Below, one piece after another: positions 21,569-33,100 of a DNA stretch of 64,000 bases. The stretch is from Periconia sp. R9002 (Eukaryota; Ascomycota; Dothideomycetes; Pleosporales; Periconiaceae). The position numbers and the translations under genes are program-made. Positions within the stretch are counted from its first letter, which is position 1; every line of letters begins with the position of its first letter. The notes beneath the pieces were generated by a model. The model was not told the DNA's origin, ran no database searches, and worked only from the letters and a program-made list of their open reading frames with translations. The stretch lies in assembly GCA_023627715.1 (NCBI GenBank), contig JAMAHW010000116.1:36624-100623 (forward strand), read 5' to 3'.

Positions 21569-22627
21569 GACGGCTTGTGAATAATTACTGCTGCACTTGT
21601 TATTTTCTGCGAGGCAGCACACAGATTGCACTCGTGATTTTCCTTCATTATGTGTTTCCCTAAAGTGTATCGCGGTCCCGCAAGAGCTGTCATTTTCATA
21701 AGCTACGACGGACTAAGGCGTATAAGGATGAACCCTTCCCGAGAACGCCGGGTGACAGCTGCATTGTGTATAATTTAGAACAGTATGGCATAAAGCGTTC
21801 TACACCGTGCTTGCAATTTCTGAGCACCGTCGGTAAGAATGTCCTCAAAGCAGAATGTGGCACATTACTCTTACCACTTTTTACACTCCTTCCGTATGGC
21901 ACCTGATCCTGCACTCTATCGCCGCCATATCTATAGATATCGCACGTTAGTAAGGACCTATTGATATTAGTAAGCTTGCCGTGCGGTTCCTATAGGTAGT
22001 TATTAGGGTGAACACAAAGAATAATCTACGATTTTCTCATCAAGATGACTCCACACGCAAAAGTGTGACCGACAGCTTATTATGATGAGAAATCATGTAT
22101 TGTCTTTCATTTTTAACCTATCATAGTTACCTACAGGAACTGCACGGCGAGCTTACTAATAGAGCTACTTACTATGTAGCTTGCGACATCATTGATGAGC
22201 TCACAGATCCCACAAGCAAAAGTCCGACACCTTGAGTAGGCCAAACGCCCCATCCACAAAGAATAGTGGGCATCAGTGTGTCGCACAAGCATCAATGCTT
22301 GAGAGCATCATAATCTGTGTTCATCAATTGATAATCAAGCTGTGTACTTCGCCAAATATGTGCGCTACTTACTATGCACAACACACAAAACTTTCTCAGC
22401 ACAAGACCGTTTTCTTTTATAATATTTGATATTGTTTTAATCCCTCTCTACACCCGCATATCCAAGTGCGACAACGTACATTTAAGTTAGATTCAGGATT
22501 GTCCTGTGTTAACTTCAGTTCTAACCTCGGAGAGTTAGTGGAGAGACCCAAACATCATATATAGTTCCTTTTCCATAGCATCGACATTTCCACGATCGAT
22601 AATTACGGCTGGTATTGCTTAGCGAAT
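21569..22627. other. Spacer with a foldback element
   Basis: Gene-free. Holds the 245-bp inverted-repeat element at 21941-22185 and, to its right, several short similar pieces (for example gctacttactatg at ~22166 and ~22360). The last 150 bp should hold the promoter of the transcription-factor-like gene. Confidence 0.5.
21941..22185. repeat. 245-bp imperfect palindromic (foldback/MITE-like) element
   Basis: The left arm from 21941 and the reverse complement of the right arm ending at 22185 align over about 110 bp, with landmarks attagtaagct, gccgtgc, gttcct and tttctcatca in the same order. Most mismatches between arms are transitions. The centre is cacacgcaaaagtgtg. No coding frame inside. 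It resembles a non-autonomous inverted-repeat element; target-site duplications were not clear to me. Confidence 0.75.
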
Positions 22628-24303
22628 ATGAATCCATCGAATTCATTAGACTTAACCGAGCACCGTCAGGACTTTGTGGACAACAGTGTCAAGTCTGGAG
22701 CAGCAGCCAGTGGTGAGTGGCCTAAATAGTGCCATGGAGCGTGACAATCCCATCATCTAACACGGAGGGAAGGAGAGCAGTTCCAATTCATCTCGATCCA
22801 GAACCCCGGAGAAGTCAAGGGCCGGCAGAATCAGCATCGGCTTCGCTCCCACGCAGCGAAGCGGGCTCTAAGGACAAAGAAGGCACTACAGGAAAAGGAA
22901 GCAGAGACTCTCACGGTACCATCTCTTGGCCCATCCTCAAGACTCTTGAACCCTTCGCTCGCCTTCGGGGTTGCGTCGCCTAGGCTGCGTGAGCTGCTCC
23001 TGTCCTCATCGGCAAAGTACGCGGCCGAGCCTGTTTTCAGCCTCGCGGAGGAAGTCGTATTCCAGACATATCGATCCGTCTTCCGAGTTGGGCTCACCGA
23101 ACCAGCGCTGTTGAATGCCGTCATGCTGACCCTGGTCCATGCCACAGAAGGGCTCAGCACCAGCCGCGAGGCTCTCGAATACAAAGACAAAGCTATCACC
23201 TCATTGCAGTCTGTTCTTGGAAGTTTGGACTTGACTGTTTTGGAGTCTACAATGGGGGCCATCCTGTTGTTGGCAGGCTTCGAGGTTCGCGATGCTCTGT
23301 TTCTTCCTTTATCCTCTCGCCTTGTTTTTCTTGTAAAGTATAGCAGATATACTGATGCACAACGAAGGCTAGGCTGGGAATGAAGTCGCAGGTCGAGGCA
23401 CACATGGGGGGCATCAGTCAGCTTCTAAGCCTGAGCCGAAGGTTGAAAAGGCACCTGACGGATGGGATAAAACGCGCCGTCTTTTGGTAAGAAAATACCT
23501 ACGTCCGACCTAATGCGCCACCGTCAAATCTAGGACTAAGATCTAACGGATTCTCAGGCAAGACTTGAACTCGGCGCTCCTGGCTGGATCTCGTCGCATC
23601 GTTGACCACAACACATTTGTCGAGCTGCGCTGGATTAGAGACCCGTATGACTCCACATTCGAGCTTGGTTTAGGCTTCCAGCGCGTGAAGGATCTTCTAG
23701 ATGATGATCTAGTCATGATCCTGGAAGACCTCCACTCCCTGCAGTGCAAGAGGGATTCGGCGAGCTTTTCATGTGATGATGTTGTGGATCTGATCCACAT
23801 AGACAATCAGCAGGCTTCGATACAGTCCCGCATATACAACAGGCTGGTAGACGCGAGCCTCTCTCCTCTCCGCAGGTGTTTGTACATGGCGGCATATTTA
23901 GGCGCGACTGTGCTCTGCTGCAAAGTCTGGTTTGTGTCCGTGATCCCGGTATGCGTTTCAATTTTCTAATCAGAAGCTTTGTTACGTGAGATTTGCTGAC
24001 CGGTGTTAGTCCTTTGTATCTCGCCATCTTCTACATATTTTACAGGGCCTGGCGAACGATCCAACGTGGGACCGGCATCCGGGCTTGCTATTCTGGCTTC
24101 TGAATATTGGAGCATCCTTTTCGTCCGAGGGAAATATCCGGTCTCAATATGTTTCCTTGCTACATGCTCAAGCCGCCAAGGGAAGGGGCGGGGTATACAG
24201 CTCTTGGCCTGAAGCACAACAGGTGATGAAGCAATACATCTGGTCGGACAAGGCAATAGCAGACAAGATGAAGCAATTTTGGTTGGAGCACTATAGTACG
24301 TAA
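22628..24303 (+). CDS. Fungal transcription-factor-domain protein without zinc cluster
   Basis: Five exons (22628-22712, 22776-23332, 23392-23486, 23558-23948, 24046-24303) give 461 residues in one phase-consistent frame. Near the start it has FQFISIQNPGEVK followed by RLRSHAAKRALRTKKALQ, a pattern found at the N-terminus of many fungal regulators that keep the middle homology region but lack Zn2Cys6 fingers. Later parts (LLLAGFEV, VEAHMGGISQLL, the Trp-rich WLLNIGASFSSEGNIRSQYV and the closing KMKQFWLEHYS) match that family. No DNA-binding cysteine cluster is seen. It is likely nuclear and regulatory. It is the only regulator-like gene beside the NRPS, from which a RIP-degraded block separates it. 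Introns 1 and 2 are the least certain joins. Confidence 0.72.
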
Positions 24304-25790
24304 TTTTTTCGTAACGATGTCTTATCGTGAAGACGAGACCCTAATAATAAAATTATTATAATTTATTATAAGCTTATTAACTACAATACTACGGCTATAA
24401 AAAAAATAATTACAATATCTATATATAGTAGCTACTAACTAAGTTAAACTATTTAGAGGGGTTCTACCTTAATATAAATTTTACTAATTAATTATAAAGA
24501 AGAAGATACTTTAACTACTTTAATATAAAAATAAAATCTAAAAGTAAAAACTAAAAAAGGTAAACTATTTTATAAAATTAAAATTTTAAAAAAAAGTTAA
24601 AAGTGTTATATAAAACTAATATTTATAGTTCTAAGTAACTTAAAAAGTCTATCTATATAGTAATATCTATAATAATATTATATAATACGCTTTTAAGTAA
24701 ACTTAAAAAACTCTTTATACTCTAGATAAAATTACTTAACCTTACTACTCTTTTAACTAAGGGAGAGAGTAGAGTATAGTAGCTATAATAATACTATTTT
24801 AAGCTTTAAGTTCCTTTAAATTTTCTTTTAGCACTTTTTTTAGAGCTAATTATAGCTACGTAAATACAGATAAAAATATAAAGTCTAGGTAGGTCTTCTT
24901 TATTTTATTAAAATAAGTAGGTAGGTATTACGTAGTAACCCTTCCTAAGCTAACTTAGGCTATAATAGTATATTATAGCGTATTTTAGCTAATAAGCTTA
25001 TATAATAGCTAAGATACGTATACTTATAAAAAAGAGTTATAAATTAATACTATTAAGTATTAATTTTTTTTTTAATATACCTACTAATTAGCTAAATATA
25101 CGTTATCTAGTTAGCTTATATTATTATAGTAGGGGTATTATATACTCTAGTATTTATTTAATATTTATAGTTAACTAATATAATATGTATTTTATATTAT
25201 TGCTATAAATAAAAATATAATAAGTACACTACTTAAGTTTAATATTAAATTGCTAGTAAAAACTTAATATTTTTATAACTTTTACTATAATACTAATACG
25301 CTTATAATATACTAAAAGGCTAAAGTTATAATTATATACTAGAGACGATAAAGGTAATAAGATAGGTACGCAAAGTTGTTAGCTTTACTATCTTAGCTAG
25401 ATCTTAGGTTTTCCTACTATAAAAAGTTATAAGTTACTAAATATCTTAGCGGTAGATTAGTATTATAGAAATACGTATAACGCTTTTACTTTTCTGCTAA
25501 TGCTTTTAAACTTATAAACTACCTAACTATAATATAGTAGTAAGGCGGCTAAAAGCTTTATTACTAAGTAGGTTTACGCGCATAACGCCTATCTATACAT
25601 TATTAACCTAGGCACGTAACTGCATTTATCTATGCCTAGTTATTATATTTTCCCGTGTACGTGCTGTTCTTAGATATAGTAATCTTATAATTGTAACTCT
25701 AGATCTACGAACGAAAAATATCTTTCTAGCTAGGCGATTTTCGTTTGTAGATACATATCTACAATTAATTAAATTAAGAGTGGCTGTACT
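24304..25790. mobile_element. RIP-degraded transposon block
   Basis: About 1.5 kb of extremely TA-rich DNA with almost no CpG, stops in all frames and repeated ctataataata-type words, starting abruptly just after the transcription-factor stop codon. At 24489-24509 it carries the dispersed repeat terminus with only C-to-T and G-to-A changes, the signature of repeat-induced point mutation. The original element cannot be identified from what remains. Confidence 0.75.
24489..24509 (-). repeat. RIP-mutated copy of the dispersed repeat terminus
   Basis: Aligned with the intact copy at 50844-50864 it differs at five positions, all C-to-T or G-to-A. The following bases (tactttaa, later ctaaaa.aagg) also match the sequence after the 50844 copy. 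Confidence 0.65.
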
Positions 25791-26334
25791 GAGGAGGTAC
25801 TATAATGAGACACTCCAGATGTGACTGTGTTTGGATCTTGCGTTTGCTTATGTAGTTGGCGAGTCCTGATAGTTGGTTATGATGAGATTGATCTTGCGTG
25901 ACCTGTGTTCAGATAATGTGCTAGGAGAAATTAGCCAAATACAGCGCCCCTATTTGGGTGCGCGCGCTAAGCTCGTCGGAGCCTCACGTGACTAAATTTT
26001 TCCGCTCTTTTATGATGAAATTTTTACAATTATCTCCTTTAAGCAACTTTTTTAAACTGAGCCTAGGCAGACTAAAGAGTATACGTACCCTTTTAATTGT
26101 CTACAACTGACAGCGCCCCTTTATATATCGCAACTGGGCACCAATTGGCGCTGGAATAATCTTGAGGGTCAGGTATAGCTTTGTTCTCTCTCTCTCTCTT
26201 TTATTTATCTAACCTTTTTCCTTTCCGCTTTTATCTAAGCATTCCTTCTGTTGACTTCTGTCGTACAAACTTCGTAATATGAAGAGCTCTGCTGCTTGCG
26301 ATGCTTTTTTGAATATCTACAGTAAGCCTGTTCT
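25791..26334. other. NRPS 3' flank with transposon-end-like sequence
   Basis: Normal base composition returns here. Two cagcgccccta/t motifs (25942, 26111) flank a piece containing tcacgtgactaaattttt (25983). This resembles terminal sequence of a DNA transposon, without a transposase frame. A tctctctctctctct run is at ~26185. Confidence 0.45.
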
Positions 26335-27120
26335 TTAGTTTCCAGAACTAACCACGTTCTTAGTAAGCTTCCGGAGCGCATCTGCTATTACTCTACTATT
26401 CTCCCCAATATTGTGTTCGGAGAAAACCTCGTAGTGGTCACCAGAAATCCATTGAATATCGAGTGTAGGTACCAAGTCTTGGTAACCGTTCGAGATATCC
26501 TTCGTGCCAGATGAGGAGCTTGGGCTCCGAGCGCTGCCAGCGGTAAGGTAGACTGCCTCAATCGGAAGATGACGCATTCTGTAATCACTCAACAGTCTTA
26601 AGTTGCGTTTGACTTCTCGTTCCAGATCCCCCAAAAACTCAATCATGTCGTGATCGGTACGGCTCCCTTGTGCCTCTAACTGGAAGGATCGAACGACAGA
26701 CGCAGCCATTTCCGGGGACCTGAATTTCTCATGATCCTCGTTCCTGACAGAGGAGTCTACGAAAACGATTTGAACCGCGCACCCCCGCGCATGCAGTAGC
26801 CGAGCCATCTCAGCTGCAATGTGGGCGCCGAAGGAGTAGCCGAGAAGCGTGAAGCGGCCGTTGGATTGATGCTCAAATACATATTCCAACTACAGAACAA
26901 GTCAGTTTCACACGTGGGAAGGAGCGCGAGCGCACTCACATATTGCTGGGCCATTGCATTGACGTCGTCGTACGCGTCGTCTACTCCAAAGGAAGAGTCA
27001 TTAATGCCAACAACTTCCCAAGTGGGCAAATTGACAGCGAGATTGTGAAACACATTGGCGAGACCGGAGGCAGGATGCACACAGAAGAGAATTGGCAGGG
27101 ACGCGCCCCTATTGTCTTGA
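26335..27120 (-). other. NRPS type I thioesterase domain
   Basis: Begins at PILFCVHPASG, with the nucleophile elbow GYSFG (Ser ~6433) directly after intron 26890-26939 and the catalytic His in GDHYEVF (~6569). It should release the peptide by hydrolysis or cyclisation. Most fungal NRPSs end in a C-like or reductase domain instead. Confidence 0.85.
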
Positions 27121-30100
27121 GAAAATTTGATGGTCCTCGGTATGTGAAGGGATGGCGAGATTTCGAAATCGTCGCTGTAGCTGGAATGAGAATCGATCAT
27201 AGCTGCAAGCAAGTGCACTGTACGGCTCTGGAGGATCCATCCAAGCCGAAGGGGCGTGTGGAATATTTTTCGGAGGTGTGCTGCCAAGGTCATAGAAGAT
27301 AGGGAGTCGAGAACACGGGTGAACAAATCTTCGTGTAGAGGGAAGTGAGAGATGCCATAAAGTTCTTCAACGATACTCTGGAGTTTGGATTCTGTGGCCG
27401 TCATACTCTCTTTCTCATTCATACTGACTTGCGCATTCTGAGACGCTTTGATGCAAATCTGCCGCAGCCTCTCGCGATCTACTTTTCCATTAGGGGTCTT
27501 GGGTAGGCTTTCAGTAGCGTGATACACAGAGGGAACCATGTGCGATGGCAATCTCGATCGGGCTCGCTGTGCCAGACGGGAACGCAGGGTTTCTTTATTC
27601 CCATCAGCAGCTGCGTCGCATTCGTAAACAGCGACCAATCGAGTTTGAGACACGACTGGATCGACAATGCATAAAACAGCCACCTTGGCATCTATCCCCA
27701 AGATCGACTCTATCTCTTCTAGTTCTACACGTTGACCTCTGATTTTGATTTGATTGTCCTTCCTTCCGAGACATACCAGTTGGCCGGAGGGAAGAAAAGT
27801 TCCCAAGTCACCTGAAAATGTCAGAAATCCGACTCTCATCAAAAGAGCGTCTAACCTACCTGTGTCATACATCAGGGAGTCCAGGAAGTAAGGATTTTGC
27901 ACAAAGCGTTGCGCTGTCATCTCGGGCTTGTTAAGATACCCTAGTGCCAACTGGTTTCCGCAAGTGTAGATCGTTCCACGTACCCCTATGGGGAGTGGTC
28001 GGAACCAGCGGTCCAGGACCATGGCATTCATGCCGCGTACAATACTGCCGACTACTCGTGGATCGTCCCCAGTAACGACTTCGGTCCAGGCGATTACACC
28101 CGCTTCGGTGGGCCCTAACAAGGTGAGCACGATGTGGTAGACAAATGAGCAGACACTTACCATATGAATTGACGACGTGCATCTTCGAAGCCCACACCGA
28201 GAGGACATTCGTGGTTAGGGGCTCACCTGTTAACACGATAGATTTGAGATGGGGTTGGTTTTCCGGAGACAGCGTGGCAGCGACGGAAGGGGTCAAATTG
28301 ACATTAGTCGCACGCACCCGATTGAGTGACCCTGCGAGGTCATTCACCATTGTCTCTTCGTCGGCTATGCAAACTGTGGACCCTGCAGAGAAGCCACCGA
28401 ACACATCTGTGATGAACACGTCAAAGGTATAGTTTGCGAAACAGAAAATTCGGCTTTGCTCATTGTACTGGTATGCCTCGGCCATGCTGCATGCGTAGCC
28501 CGACACCTGACGATTTGGCATGCACACGCCCTTTGGGACGCCTGTAGTGCCACTCGTGAAAAGGATTAAAGCGTTAGTCTCAGGATCTTCGTCTTCATCT
28601 GGCATGACCGTCGAGGATGTAGGATCTTCCCATTGCAGCATCTCTGCAGGCTGGAAAAGTCTACCGGTTGGGATCATGTCTCTCTCCGCTTCCGGCGCGA
28701 TGACCAGCTGGGGATTGATATCTTCCATCAGTAATTCTATGCGCCCACGTGGAAGGCCGAGCCGAATGGGAATACATGTCGCCCCAAGCCTCGATAGGGC
28801 GAGCATAACCATGATTAGGAGGGGCGATTTATTCATGTATAACGCTACCAGACTGCCTTTCCGGACACCTTTTGCAAATAGCGAACACACCACAATGTTT
28901 GTCTGGTCGTAGACGTCCCCGTAGCTTGCGACATGGGGTGTACCAGGACCAGAAAGGAAGACGATAGCGTCTTGAGATGAACAGTCCCGCGCTCGGTTGG
29001 CAAAAACTTGCCACGCTGACTGACCGTGCTGCTTCAATGGCTCATCCATGCCGCGGTTGCCCATCGAAGGTTGCTCAGCAAAACCTAGATTTAGATCTCG
29101 CAGCCTTTTGCCTCGTGATCCCTCACGCTGATCGCCGAACCATTGCAAGACTCTCTCAAACGTGAGAACAACATTCTCAACGTAGCGATTCGAAAGTCCA
29201 CTTTGATGCAATAGGACAGTGAAATGGAAGTGTCCAGCTGCAGATTTGCTGACCATGACATTAAATGGAATGTTGGTCGACTCGTCCGCCTGGTCAAGTT
29301 CCATGGCGAATGGTAAGTCATGATCTCTGGGAAACTTTACATAATTTTGAAACACAAAGACAGAATCAAACAAATCAGTCTGTCTCGAGGCACGATATAT
29401 TCCTTTTAGAGACAGTTTGTCCTGCTCTAACAGTGTAGCAGAGTGGACATGAATCTTGTGTATTAGGGCCTCCTTGTCATCCTCACCAGACAGCGTTGTC
29501 CGGAATGGAACGGTATTCACACAGGGCCCCACAACCTCTTCTATACCTTGGACTCCTAGGTCACGTCCTGAAGTGGTAACTCCAAAAATGATCTCCTCGG
29601 CGTCGCAAAAATAGGAAAGCGTAATTGTCCATGCAGCTCGAAGCACTGTGGAAATTGTCGTCGATTGCGATGCCGCAAAATTCGAGATCCTCTCGTAGTC
29701 GCATTCAATGGCTTTGTCGTAACGCCAATTTCGTGGGAGACTCCTGTCAATCTGGGCGTAATCCCGCAAACGAGTTGGGGTTGCCCCCTTGAGTTCCGTC
29801 TTCCAAAAGTCATGCACGCTCGTGCTATGCTCCACTTCGCCGATCCTGAGCCGAATCTGTTTGAACGAGACCGCGTTTGGATTCATTTTTGCGAGGTACG
29901 CGTGCCCAAAATCTCGGCTGACGACCCGAGCGGACCATCCGTCTAGGAGGGCATGGTGATATTGCCAGATGAACTCAAACGATGTATCTTCAAGGGGCCG
30001 TATCTGCATTCTCATCATTGGTTTGCCGTACTCGAACCTGAAAGATGTATGCATTTGAGATCCTGCTTGAAACAAGGACCTGGTGTGGGTGGGGCGGAGG

Positions 30101-33100
30101 GTAACTTGGAGAATGTTTCTGGGTGGTGCCTTTGCTTCGATGAAAACGGACCGTAATGCCGTATGCTTGCGGGCAACATCATCCCAGGCAGAAATCCACC
30201 TACCTATATCGACTTGGCCACAAACTTTGTAAGTGAAAGTCTCGAGATATACACCATATTCCTGACTTGCTAATATCATGCTCTCTTGCATGTCGGTCAC
30301 GGGCATAATGTCTTCTATGGCAGCCTGATATATGCCATTGGGTACCAGAGCAGATTGCACCAATTTGGCAAGGTCATGATGCCGAAGATACAGGGATGGT
30401 AGCTCGCGGTAGGTGAGAAGGTACTCGGATTCTCTGTTGCGGTAAACGTGCAGTAAAGTTCCTAGGCAATCCATCCAGTGATCCAGTAAACGCTTGATAT
30501 CCTTCGTGGCGTGCAATGCCGTACTGTATATGATTTCTGTTGACAGAACCCCATCCACAATGTCGCAGCTGACATCCAACACACTGGATCGAAGATTGTA
30601 CGGATCCTCATCCGCATGATCTTTTCCCAAGTCCACACGAGAGAAGACTTCGTCAGTGTGTGTCGAACGAGCGCCGCCGTAGTTGAATGTGATTACAGGG
30701 CCTTGAGGGACCATAAAAGGCTTCGAGAGGTCGGAGTCTCGCATAGACCTAGTCCTCTGCTCTTTTACCTCCGCGACGAGCTGATCAAGATTTTCTGAGA
30801 TACGATATATCGTAAATATCATGTAGGTAAACCAGCCGACCGTTCTAGACCAGTCAAGGGTTGGGTCATCCAATGTCCTGCCGTGAGATTCAAAACAAAG
30901 TTCGAGTGCATCTACTCCTCTCCAGCGCTTGAAGGCAAGTAGAAGTGCAGAGAGTAGGAGGTCCACAACTTCGGTGCGGGCATTTTGATTTGCTGGACCA
31001 GTAAGAAGCTCCCTAGTGCGTTCGGCAGTCCATTCTGATCTGACGAGCTTTGCAGTAGAAACCGTGTTAGTTAACAAGTCCTTCTCTTCATAACTGCCGA
31101 GTAAGACATGATTGGAAACCTTAACCTGGTCAAAAAGCTTCAGGGGGTTTACATGCGTTCTTCTCGCAGTCTGCAAATGCAACCAATGTTCGACAAACGA
31201 GGAACTCTCTGGTAAAATAACTTCTCCCTTCAACAAGCGACTCAGATCTTCCAATATAATTTGCCAGGACACGATGTCGACAGCGAGGTGATGAATACAG
31301 AAGACGCAAAATGCATCCTCGTCAACGTCGAAAAGTCCAATATGAGTGGTTGGTCCAGTATCCAGTCGAACTTGGGAAGCCACATCATGAATGGCCTGGG
31401 TGAGGTCACCGGATGCAAGTCTGGCACGCGTGACACCAAAATCCCCATAGTCTCGCGGGCGTCCGATTGAATATTCGCCTTCTTGCGATGGCCAACATAT
31501 GCACAACGACGGATGTGTCTCGAGAATCGTACGCCATGCCGTCGGTATCATCTCCAAGTATTGCGGCACTTGTAGTCTGATGGTGACACTCTGGTGGTAC
31601 CAGTTCGGATTCTGTTTCTGCTGGGAGTAGAACCACTTCATAACAGGCGTGGCACCCATAGTTCCACCTCTATTCACGTTGGAACCTATATCGGTATGTT
31701 GGGCTTGAATCGACAAAGCGAGTTGCTCAAGGTCGACGGCGCGATAGATGGCGCTCACTGTCAGGTTAAGTCCTTGGTATCTTGCGGCGGCGCAGAGCCT
31801 CATCGCTGAGATGGAATCTCCCCCCAGGGCAAAGAAGTTGCTAGATTTAGATATTTGCGGGCGGCCTAAGACTTGGGAGAAGCACGATGCTAACGTTATC
31901 TCCACCCGTGTCTCAGGGGCGTTCATATGTTGGGATGAGTTGTCTCCATCTAGCCACGACGCGAATCGATCCAGCTCCAAGACTGGCAGGTTGACAACGT
32001 ACTCGCTCGCTGCCCGTCGATCAATTTTACCATTAGCATCTAGCAGTACAGCATCCCATGGCACCCAATAGCGGGGAATAGCGAATCGCGGTAAGCTCCT
32101 GCGAGCCAGCCCCTCCAGCTCGGCCACGAGCGCACTCATCTGCCCGGCTCCTGGGGAGAGAAGAGCGCAGAGTCCTTCCTCATGGCCCCGCGTAATTTTT
32201 GATACCATGAGGGGAAGACCTTTCCCGCCGCTGGCGAGGACTCTCTCCACCTCCTCGAGCTCGATCCTCTGTCCGCGGATCTTTACTTGATTGTCTACGC
32301 GGCCGAAAACAGAGATCAGCCCCTCTCCGTCTACCACGGCAAGATCACCTGATTGAATTAGCATGTTACTCATCGCCGTCGTCGTCAGAAGATAGGATAT
32401 GATTACCTGTCATAAACAGTCTACCGAGGGTCGGATGCTGGACGAAGGCGCCATCATCCATGACAACATTCGTGTATCCAGCTGCTAGTTGCACGCCGCC
32501 GATGGCGAGCTCCCCGACAAGTCCTGAAGGCACCTCGCAGCGGTTATGGTCTAAAATACGGACCTTGACGTTTCGCAACGCTTGTCCCACAACTCTGATG
32601 TCCGAGTCTGGTCTGACTCGACAGTACGTGACGTTGACACAGGCTTCCGTGGGGCCGTACACGTTCAAAAGGCATCTCGTCTCGGACCATTTTAGCTTCA
32701 CAGCTTCCGTCATAGGCTCACCCCCGATGGCTAGTGTATCCAGCGACGTACAGACTGCGGGATCCAACAATATAGCAACCGAAGGGGTCGTTGCGATGTG
32801 CGAGATGTCCATCTCCTTGATGGCTTCTTCTGGTCGGGAGAGCAGATAGTCTCGGGAACCAATGCAGAGTGTGGAACCGAACGACAACGCGCTCAAAATA
32901 TCTGCAACAGAGACGTCGAAGGTCCAAGGCGCAAATTGCAGGATTCGACTAGATGGAGAAAGACCATAGATGCGGCCATGCTCCTCGACCGAATTCATCA
33001 CAGCACCGTGTCTCATCTTGACACCCTTGGGTTTTCCTGTAGATCCACTAGTATACAGGATGTATGCCAGGTCGGACGTGGTCACCTGGGGCAGCGGTAA

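Noticed and set aside
27812..27859. Reading through the 48-nt segment in A6 as coding, since it has no stop and keeps frame
   Set aside because: It has GTAGGT/CAG borders and splitting YDTG from DLG would break core A7, so it is an intron.
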